A stretch of 12,104 bases of DNA from JANNWF01 sp038205755 (GTDB lineage Bacteria; Pseudomonadota; Gammaproteobacteria; Xanthomonadales; Xanthomonadaceae), in the NCBI GenBank assembly GCA_038205755.1, contig JBBRBN010000094.1:1-12104 (forward strand), given 5' to 3'. Shown here piece by piece: positions 6,931-12,104 of this stretch (its first letter is position 1; each line of letters opens with the position of its first letter). The position numbers were made by a program, and so were the translations under genes. Below the pieces are notes generated by a model. It saw only the letters and a list, made by a program, of their open reading frames with translations. It was not told the origin of the DNA and searched no databases.

Positions 6931-7908
6931 ATGAACATCACCCGCCGCCAGGCCTCCGCTTTGCTGGCTTCCAGCGTGTTGGCGCCGTCTCTCGCGCACG
7001 CCCAGGCCTACCCCGCCAAAGCAATCACCTGGGTTGTTCCGTTCACGCCGGGCGGGGTGACCGACAACACCTCTCGCACTATCGGCAAAAGGATGGGTGA
7101 AATCCTCGGGCAGCAACTCATCATCGATAACCGTCCCGGCGCTGGCGGCTCGTTGGGCACCGAGCAGGTCGCACGCGCGGCGGCAGATGGCTACACGGTG
7201 CTGTACGGCACCTCGGGTACGCTGGCGGCCAACCTCTCGCTGTACTCGAACCTCAAGTACGACCCGCTCAAGGACTTCGTGCCAGTGCACGGCATGTTGC
7301 TGTCGCCGCTGATTCTGGTGGTTGATGTGAACAAGCCCTACAAGTCGGTCGACGACATCGTGAAGTTTGCGAAGGCAAACCCCTCCGCGTTGAACTTTGG
7401 CTCTGCCGGCAACGGCACGGGCACCCATCTCACCGCCGAACTGTTCTCTTCCGAGGCAGGCATCAAGATGACGCACTTGCCCTACAAGGGCAGCAGTCCT
7501 GCGCTGCAAGACCTGATGGGCGGCCGCCTCGACCTGATGTTCGACTACGCCTCGGTGGTGTTGCCGCAGATCCTGGGCGGACGCATGCGTCCGATTGCGA
7601 TCATGAGTGACAAACGCATAGATGCACTGCCCAACGTGCCGACGATCGTCGAAGCCGGCTTCCCCGGAGCGCAGTTGAGCGCGTGGTCGAGCATGGTCGC
7701 GCCGGTCAACACGCCGCCCGATGTGGTGAAGAAGCTCGCGGATGCGATGCACGCCGCATTGACCGACAAGGTGTTGATGCAGCCGTTCGTCTCCACGGGC
7801 AGCTTGCCGATGACGACGCTGCGCGGTGAGGAGTTTCGCAAATTCATCGTCGCGGAGCAGAAGAAGTGGTCCGAGGTGGTCCGCAAGTCGGGAGCCAAGA
7901 TCGAATGA
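6931..7908 (+). CDS. Bug-family tripartite tricarboxylate transporter substrate-binding protein
   Basis: 325-residue periplasmic solute-binding protein. Residues 1-24 form an export signal with an Arg-Arg pair (NITRRQ), a hydrophobic stretch and a likely cleavage site after AHA (22-24); the twin arginine suggests, but does not prove, Tat export. The mature protein starts with the Bug hallmark pattern: YPAKAITWVVPFTPGGVTDN (27-46), then IDNRPGAGGSLGTE (65-78), FGSAGNGTGTHL in the middle and LPYKGSSPALQDLMGG later. Known: Bug proteins bind small, usually carboxylated ligands through main-chain contacts, so the ligand cannot be read from residues. No TctA/TctB membrane genes are present, which is usual for orphan Bug genes in Burkholderiales. 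Its divergent position next to the acyl-CoA operon suggests it senses or captures the operon's acid substrate. Its stop overlaps the next gene's start. Confidence 0.95.
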   Translation: MNITRRQASALLASSVLAPSLAHAQAYPAKAITWVVPFTPGGVTDNTSRTIGKRMGEILGQQLIIDNRPGAGGSLGTEQVARAAADGYTVLYGTSGTLAANLSLYSNLKYDPLKDFVPVHGMLLSPLILVVDVNKPYKSVDDIVKFAKANPSALNFGSAGNGTGTHLTAELFSSEAGIKMTHLPYKGSSPALQDLMGGRLDLMFDYASVVLPQILGGRMRPIAIMSDKRIDALPNVPTIVEAGFPGAQLSAWSSMVAPVNTPPDVVKKLADAMHAALTDKVLMQPFVSTGSLPMTTLRGEEFRKFIVAEQKKWSEVVRKSGAKIE

Positions 7909-8906
7909 GTGTGCGAGACGACAAGGCCCGCCAGGTCCTGCCCTTCCTGGATCGCCTAACGCTGCCGCTGATCGCCGCGCCGATGCTGCATGTCACCGGC
8001 ATCGAACTGGTGTCCGCGTCCTGTCGCGCAGGCATCGTTGGTTCATTCCCGACGCCGAACGCCCGCACCATTGAAGAGATGGATTCGTGGCTGGCGCGGC
8101 TGGACACCGAACGTGACCAAGCGCGCGACGCTGGCCGACCGTTTGGACCGTACTGCCCGAACCTGATCATGCGGCGCGACCCGGCGCACCTGCGCCAAGC
8201 GGTCGAGCGCTTCATCGCGCACAAGACCGAGGTCGTCATCACCAGCGTGGGTTCGCCCGCGCCGCTGATGCCGATGCTGCGCGATGGCGGCATCAAGGTG
8301 CTGGCCGATGTGGCCTCAGTGCGGCATGCGCAGAAGGCGTTGGAGGTCGGCGTCGACGGTCTGGTGCTGTTGACCGCCGGCAGTGGCGGCAAGACCGGCT
8401 GGGCCAACCCCTTCGCCTTCGTACGCGCGGTGCGCGAGTTCTTCGACGGTCCGATTGTGTTGGCCGGCGGTCTGAGCGACGGCGTGTCGCTGAACGCCGC
8501 ACGGACCCTGGGCGCGACGCTCGGCTACATGGGCACCAGCTTCATCGCGACGAAGGAGAGCATGGCCGCACCGGGCTACAAGGACATGCTCGTCAGCTCG
8601 TCAATGGACGACATCATCCTGACGCGCGCTTTCACTGGATTGCCGTCGAGTTGGCTGCGCGGTTCGATCGAAAACATCGGTTTAAACCCCTCCGACCTGA
8701 CCGAGCACATGACTGAGGAGGAAGCCAACTCGCGCTTTGGCGGCGGCCGCGCCGCCGGTGCCGCACGTTGGAGCGGCATATGGAGTGCGGGGCACTCGGT
8801 GTCCGGCGTGAAGGTTGTGCCCGGTGCCGCTGAAGTGGTGGCGCGTCTGCGCCACGAATATGCCCAAGCGCGTGCCGAAGCACGGGACGAGCCGGTCGCG
8901 ACCTGA
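7905..8906 (+). CDS. Nitronate monooxygenase-like FMN-binding TIM-barrel protein, catalytic His replaced by Lys
   Basis: 333 residues of the 2-nitropropane dioxygenase/NMO family. LTLPLIAAPML (18-28) is the usual first strand. LAGGLSDG (187-194) and GYMGTSFIAT (207-216) fit the FMN-phosphate-binding loops. The catalytic loop, GGHxG-like with a general-base His in true nitronate monooxygenases, reads AGSGGKTGW (158-166), with Lys163 at the His position. Family membership is clear, but nitronate oxidation is doubtful; other FMN reductases or oxygenases of this fold, including enoyl reductases, are possible. ATG overlaps the receptor stop by four bases (ATGA, 7905-7908), with GGAG about 10 bases upstream, so it is co-translated with a periplasmic protein while having no signal peptide itself. 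The C-terminus after about 300 (VVARLRHEYAQARAEARDE) looks like a charged helix. Confidence 0.85.
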   Translation: MSVRDDKARQVLPFLDRLTLPLIAAPMLHVTGIELVSASCRAGIVGSFPTPNARTIEEMDSWLARLDTERDQARDAGRPFGPYCPNLIMRRDPAHLRQAVERFIAHKTEVVITSVGSPAPLMPMLRDGGIKVLADVASVRHAQKALEVGVDGLVLLTAGSGGKTGWANPFAFVRAVREFFDGPIVLAGGLSDGVSLNAARTLGATLGYMGTSFIATKESMAAPGYKDMLVSSSMDDIILTRAFTGLPSSWLRGSIENIGLNPSDLTEHMTEEEANSRFGGGRAAGAARWSGIWSAGHSVSGVKVVPGAAEVVARLRHEYAQARAEARDEPVAT

Positions 8907-9142
8907 TCGCATGCCAGGCATTGCAAGGCGCCGCCCGCACTGACCCGGCACGCTGAAGTCATCTGCCGCGGACCTGACGAAGAGTTTTTGGAACTACCGG
9001 CGGACTCGGACGGAGTTGGCCTCGACGAAGGCCAGTTGCGCACTGGCTGCGGCATGCAACCTGACTTTGCTAAGAGCTGGAACTCAGGTTCCTGCGGTGT
9101 ACCTGAAGTCGGCGCTGCGTCACTCGCCGGGGTTCAGCTTTT
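8907..9142. other. Noncoding gap between convergent genes
   Basis: 236 bases between the stops of the NMO-like gene (plus) and the short-chain dehydrogenase (minus). Open frames here are short, have no ribosome binding site and give no recognisable protein. It holds one hairpin (9076-9095) and a five-T run near 8987-8991 without a preceding strong stem. Confidence 0.6.
9076..9095. terminator. Possible bidirectional hairpin in the convergent gap
   Basis: GGAAC (9079-9083) and GTTCC (9088-9092) form a stem around a TCAG loop. Past a T-T mismatch, GC/GC adds two more pairs. It sits 51 bases after the dehydrogenase stop on the minus strand. Neither side has a proper U-tract, so an intrinsic terminator is only possible; a 3'-end stabiliser is an alternative. 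Confidence 0.3.
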
Positions 9143-10000
9143 TCAGGGGTTTCGCCAGGCACCTGCGAACAGGCCGCCATCGACCAGCAGTGCATGGCCG
9201 TTGACGTAGCTGGCTTCGTGCGACAGCAGAAACAGACAAGCGTAGGCCACCTCCCATCCAGTGCCCTGTCGGCCAAATGGAACTGCCGTGGCACGGCCGG
9301 GCCTTCGGCGCGAGGCGTCGCGTCCCATCGGTGTGTCCATCAATCCGGGCATCACAGCGTTGCAGCGCACTGCCCGTGCCTCGCCTGCTACTGCAATGGC
9401 GCGTGCCAGCGCAACCTGTGCCGCCTTCGATGCTTCGTAGGCCGGGTTGCGACTTTGGTTGCGCAGCGCGGCCAAGGACGACATCAAGACGATGGCGCCA
9501 CCATCGTCCATCTGTGCCAGTGCAGCCTGGGCAAAGAGCATGTGGCTGCGAAGGTTCACTGCGTGTTCGTCATCCCATGATTCGGCACTCAGTGACGCCA
9601 GTGGCAGCCCATGCGATATGCCTACATTCAGCAACAGGCCATCCAAGCCGCCAAGTCGCTCACGACAACGCGTCATCAGAGGCGCTATGGCCGCCGCGTC
9701 GCGCACGTCCACCACGTCCGCGAAGGCGGATCCTCCGGCATCGGTGATTTGCTGAACGGTAAGGTCGACCGAGGATGCAACTGCGTCGATGCAGGCCACC
9801 TGCGCGCCTTCACGTGCAAACAGCATGGCTGCGGCGCGGCCGTTGCCAACCGGTACGGACTCGCCGGTTGGCGTTGCGCGCTGACCCGCACCGACAACGA
9901 CGATGCGGCGCCCCGCCAATCGGCCGCGGCCTGGGCTACGTCCCAAAGTCTCGTCGAAGACTGATTGCGCGGCGTTGGGTTCGGTGGGTGCGAGGTTCAT
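9143..10000 (-). CDS. Short-chain dehydrogenase/reductase with an extended glycine-rich loop
   Basis: 285-residue classical SDR, an NAD(P)-dependent oxidoreductase. The Rossmann strand RIVVVGAGQ (32-40) leads into a nucleotide loop about ten residues longer than the usual GxxxGxG (RATPTGESVP, 41-50) before VGNGRAAA (51-58). Asp72 after the second strand (residues 67-72) favours NAD(H). LNVGISHG (124-131) replaces the common NNAG. The catalytic set is Ser174/175, Tyr188 and Lys192 in SSLAAL and YEASK. The C-terminus ends with a typical VNGHALLVDGGLF (266-278). The first ~28 residues precede the fold. The ATG overlaps the stop of the upstream decarboxylase-family gene (ATGA, 9997-10000). It may act with that gene, or supply the 3-hydroxyacyl oxidation missing from the large operon; substrate unknown. 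Confidence 0.92.
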   Translation of the reverse strand: MNLAPTEPNAAQSVFDETLGRSPGRGRLAGRRIVVVGAGQRATPTGESVPVGNGRAAAMLFAREGAQVACIDAVASSVDLTVQQITDAGGSAFADVVDVRDAAAIAPLMTRCRERLGGLDGLLLNVGISHGLPLASLSAESWDDEHAVNLRSHMLFAQAALAQMDDGGAIVLMSSLAALRNQSRNPAYEASKAAQVALARAIAVAGEARAVRCNAVMPGLMDTPMGRDASRRRPGRATAVPFGRQGTGWEVAYACLFLLSHEASYVNGHALLVDGGLFAGAWRNP

Positions 10001-10584
10001 CCCTTTGGCCCCCAGTCGACGGAACCCGGGGCTTCTATGTCGACCTCGAAGTTTTCGAGGAAGCGGCTCACCATCATGTAGAAGCCGATGGTCAGCACCA
10101 ACTCGCTGAGTTGGCGTGCTGGAAAGAATGCCTGCGCACGCTTGAACATCGCGTCGTCGGCCTTGACATGGTGGAACAACTGGTCGGTGAACTCGAGCAC
10201 AAAACGTTCGCGCTCGTCCAGTACCGAGGTGTCGGCACCGATCTCCAGCGCAGCCACCTTGTCGTCGGCCAGGCCAACTTGGCGCGCCACGCGGCGATGC
10301 TGGTGGACCTCGTAGCTGGCCTGACTGAGCAAGCCCACACGCAGCACGGCAATTTCGCGCAAAGTGGCATCGAGCTCATTTTGGCGCAGCAGCGCACCAC
10401 CAAGCTTCAGGAAGCCGACAGCGGCCGGGCCGGCATGCGGCAGCATGCGGTACAGGTTCAAAGCCGGGCGTTCGCCGAGCAACGCCTTGTACTCGGCCGG
10501 GGCTTGGTCCATGTCGAAATAGGGAATGCGGGCCAGGAGGACAGGACGCGCCGCTGACGCATCTGAAGTAGTGGAGGCGCTCAT
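9997..10584 (-). CDS. Carboxymuconolactone decarboxylase/AhpD-family protein
   Basis: 195 residues from ATG 10584. The family core REIAVLRVGLLSQASYEVHQH spans residues 76-96, matching the E-x-YE-x-x-H helix pair with His94/His96. The peroxidatic CxxC of AhpD is absent, so it belongs to the decarboxylase-like or uncharacterised branch rather than the alkylhydroperoxidase branch. The rest is helical (for example FVLEFTDQLFHHVKADDAMF). Such proteins often sit beside SDR and aromatic or lactone catabolic genes, but few have proven reactions. The start is uncertain: an in-frame ATG at 10671 (224 aa) has AAAGG 9 bases upstream, whereas 10584 has no clear site. I prefer 10584 because the extra 29 residues look unlike the family, have weak third-position G/C bias and would encode the palindrome at 10599-10610. 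Confidence 0.82.
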   Translation of the reverse strand: MSASTTSDASAARPVLLARIPYFDMDQAPAEYKALLGERPALNLYRMLPHAGPAAVGFLKLGGALLRQNELDATLREIAVLRVGLLSQASYEVHQHRRVARQVGLADDKVAALEIGADTSVLDERERFVLEFTDQLFHHVKADDAMFKRAQAFFPARQLSELVLTIGFYMMVSRFLENFEVDIEAPGSVDWGPKG

Positions 10585-10598
10585 GCTATTGCAGCCAG

Positions 10599-10610
10599 TG
10601 AAACGTTTCA
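10599..10610. promoter_or_regulatory. Perfect 12-base palindrome resembling a LacI/GalR-family operator
   Basis: TGAAACGTTTCA is a perfect palindrome with the central CG and flanking TGAAA/TTTCA arms seen in many LacI-family operators (Cra and CcpA-like sites). It lies between the divergent decarboxylase-family and amidohydrolase genes, 15 bases before ATG 10584 and 89 bases before ATG 10700. No LacI-type regulator gene is in the window. Confidence 0.5.
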
Positions 10611-10680
10611 TCCGTGAAGATACTGAGAGCGTGGCATGAGCGGCTGGGCTATCGTCGATGCTGCGGCTCATGGTTTGGGG

Positions 10681-10692
10681 CCTTTCGAAAGG
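10681..10692. promoter_or_regulatory. Palindrome CCTTTCGAAAGG giving a Shine-Dalgarno on both strands
   Basis: This 12-base perfect palindrome yields GAAAGGA seven to eight bases before the plus-strand ATG at 10700, deciding that start. On the minus strand it yields GAAAGG nine bases before the alternative ATG at 10671. If both starts are used the genes are only 28 bases apart, head to head. Confidence 0.5.
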
Positions 10693-10699
10693 ACGCGCG

Positions 10700-12104
10700 A
10701 TGACCTACGATCTGATCATCCGGGGTGGCAACCTGGCGGACGGCAGCGGCGCGCCCTTGCGCCAGACTGACGTGGCCGTCCAGTACGGCAAGATTTGCGC
10801 AGTAGGCGACCTGCGCGGTCAACACGCACGTGACGAGATCGATGCCCGCGACAAACTGGTCACACCGGGTTTCGTCGATATCCATACCCACTACGACGGT
10901 CAGGCGCTGTGGGACTCCCACCTCTGGCCATCCAGTTGGCACGGCGTGACCACCGCGGTGATGGGCAACTGCGGCGTCGGCTTCGCACCGGTGCGCAGCA
11001 CCGACCGGCAGCGCCTGGTGGAGCTGATGGAAGGCGTCGAAGACATTCCCGGCGCCGCGCTGCACGAAGGTCTGGACTGGCGCTGGGAGGGCTTTGGCGA
11101 GTACCTCGATGCAGTTGATGCGCGCCCGCGTGATATCGACATCGGCGCACAACTGCCGCACGGCGCGTTGCGCGTTTACGTGATGGGCGACCGGGCAGCC
11201 CGCTTGGAGGCCGCCACTGCATCGGACATTGCGCAGATGCGTACCCTCAGTGCCGCGGCGATGCGTCTCGGCGCGCTCGGCTTTTCCACCTCGCGTTCGG
11301 TTAACCACCGTTCGGCCAATGGCGACTCGACGCCAGGCCTGCGTGCGGCCGAAGACGAACTCACCGGCATCGCGCTGGGCCTAAAGGACGCTGGGCGTGG
11401 TGTGCTGCAGTTCATCTCTGACTTCGATCAGCCATCGCTGGAGGCCGAGTTCGCGATGCTGCGTCGGATCATCGGCGCTTCGGGCCGACCGATGTCGTTT
11501 TCGTTGGCGCAGCGCCACAGCGCGCCAGGCAACTGGCGCAAGCTGCTCGACCTGACCGCCGCCGCCGCGGCCGACGGCGTGCCAATACGCGCACAGGTCG
11601 CACCGCGGCCCATCGGTGTGCTGCTCGGCCTGCAAGGCAGCCGCACGCCCTTCTCGGCCTGCGCCGGGTACCGCGAGATCGCGCACCTGCCATTGGCCGA
11701 GCGCCTGGCGCGGTTGCGCGACCCCGCGTTACGTGAGCGGCTGCTGCGGGAGATCGCCGAACCCAACGACGATCCGCTGACGCCCCGCCTGGTGGCCTTC
11801 GACCGCATCTTCCCCTTTGGCGATCCGCCCGACTATGAGCCACCGCTGGAGCAATCGGTGGCTGCAATCTCGCAGCGCCAGGGGCGCTCTCCGGCCGCGC
11901 TGGCCTACGAGTTGATGCTTGCCGACGAGGGCCGAGCCTTCCTGTTTGCACCGTTTGCCAACTACGTCGACGGCAATCTCGACGTGTGCCAGCAGATGAT
12001 CGCTGACCCGCACACCGTCATCGGCCTGGGCGACGGCGGCGCGCATGTCAGCATCATCAGCGACGGCAGCTTCCCGACTTATCTGCTGACGCACTGGGGC
12101 CGCG
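10700..12104 (+). CDS. N-acyl-D-amino-acid deacylase-family amidohydrolase, C-terminus cut by window edge
   Basis: 468 residues are visible and the frame is open to the last base. The N-terminus YDLIIRGGNLADGSGAP (3-19) is the standard amidohydrolase beta-sandwich. VDIHTHYDGQ (59-68) gives His62/His64, and GNCGVGFAP (89-97) gives Cys91; the 29-residue His-to-Cys spacing equals His67-Cys96 of Alcaligenes D-aminoacylase. GLGDGGAHV (442-450) carries Asp445, the probable catalytic Asp. The histidines expected to complete the metal site (His220 and His250 in D-aminoacylase) are not evident: the matching strands read VLQFISDF (235-242) and PMSFSLAQ (264-271). A different metal arrangement or substrate is therefore likely. 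ATG has GAAAGGA upstream. It is divergent from the decarboxylase-family/SDR pair and probably shares its control region. Family firm, reaction uncertain. Confidence 0.88.
   Translation, partial: MTYDLIIRGGNLADGSGAPLRQTDVAVQYGKICAVGDLRGQHARDEIDARDKLVTPGFVDIHTHYDGQALWDSHLWPSSWHGVTTAVMGNCGVGFAPVRSTDRQRLVELMEGVEDIPGAALHEGLDWRWEGFGEYLDAVDARPRDIDIGAQLPHGALRVYVMGDRAARLEAATASDIAQMRTLSAAAMRLGALGFSTSRSVNHRSANGDSTPGLRAAEDELTGIALGLKDAGRGVLQFISDFDQPSLEAEFAMLRRIIGASGRPMSFSLAQRHSAPGNWRKLLDLTAAAAADGVPIRAQVAPRPIGVLLGLQGSRTPFSACAGYREIAHLPLAERLARLRDPALRERLLREIAEPNDDPLTPRLVAFDRIFPFGDPPDYEPPLEQSVAAISQRQGRSPAALAYELMLADEGRAFLFAPFANYVDGNLDVCQQMIADPHTVIGLGDGGAHVSIISDGSFPTYLLTHWGR

Noticed and set aside
6925..7752. 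275-codon minus-strand frame opposite the Bug receptor
   Set aside because: The plus-strand receptor has a signal peptide and family motifs; the antisense frame has none.
8987..8991. Five-T run after the NMO-like gene as an intrinsic terminator
   Set aside because: No stable GC-rich stem immediately precedes it.
8988..9209. Small plus-strand open frame in the convergent gap
   Set aside because: No ribosome binding site or recognisable similarity, and it runs into the antisense of the SDR gene.
9775..10557. 260-codon plus-strand frame over the SDR/decarboxylase-family junction
   Set aside because: It runs antisense across two well-supported genes and gives no recognisable protein.

Overview
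The window is GC-rich and densely coded, with genes on both strands in short overlapping operons. It looks like part of a Burkholderiales (betaproteobacterial) chromosome. The main clue is a Bug-type (tripartite tricarboxylate receptor) periplasmic binding protein, a family hugely expanded in that order. The surrounding CoA-linked catabolic genes and strong G/C preference at third codon positions fit this. The species cannot be told from the sequence. There are no rRNA, tRNA, CRISPR, IS or phage features.

Layout. (1) 1-6802, minus strand: a six-gene acyl-CoA catabolic operon. In transcription order it encodes an acyl-CoA dehydrogenase, an ADP-forming acyl-CoA synthetase, a CaiB/BaiF family III protein with racemase-like motifs, a DUF35 zinc-ribbon/OB-fold protein, a thiolase-fold protein, and an enoyl-CoA hydratase cut by the left window edge. 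A 148-base gap carrying nested inverted repeats splits it into an upstream and a downstream half. (2) 6803-6930: a divergent control region with two 12-base direct repeats exactly 20 bases apart. (3) 6931-8906, plus strand: the Bug receptor overlapping an FMN-dependent nitronate monooxygenase-like gene. (4) 8907-9142: a noncoding gap between convergent genes. (5) 9143-10584, minus strand: a carboxymuconolactone decarboxylase-family gene followed by a short-chain dehydrogenase. (6) 10585-10699: a second divergent control region with a perfect 12-base palindrome resembling LacI-family operators. (7) 10700 to the right edge, plus strand: an N-acyl-D-amino acid deacylase-family amidohydrolase, cut by the window edge.

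How the genes may work together (inference). The Bug receptor captures an organic acid, the synthetase makes its CoA thioester, and the CaiB-type protein sets alpha-carbon stereochemistry or moves CoA. The dehydrogenase and hydratase then give a 3-hydroxyacyl-CoA. No 3-hydroxyacyl-CoA dehydrogenase lies in this operon, and the thiolase-fold protein lacks the nucleophilic cysteine and is paired with DUF35. That combination recalls Ltp2/ChsH2 of steroid side-chain degradation, where a thiolase-fold aldolase cleaves the hydroxyacyl-CoA without oxidising it. The leading hypothesis is therefore a retro-aldol route for an alpha- or beta-branched or alicyclic acid. The substrate is unknown.

Several proteins keep a familiar fold but lack textbook catalytic residues (thiolase, nitronate monooxygenase-like, amidohydrolase), so default annotations for them should be treated as fold assignments.
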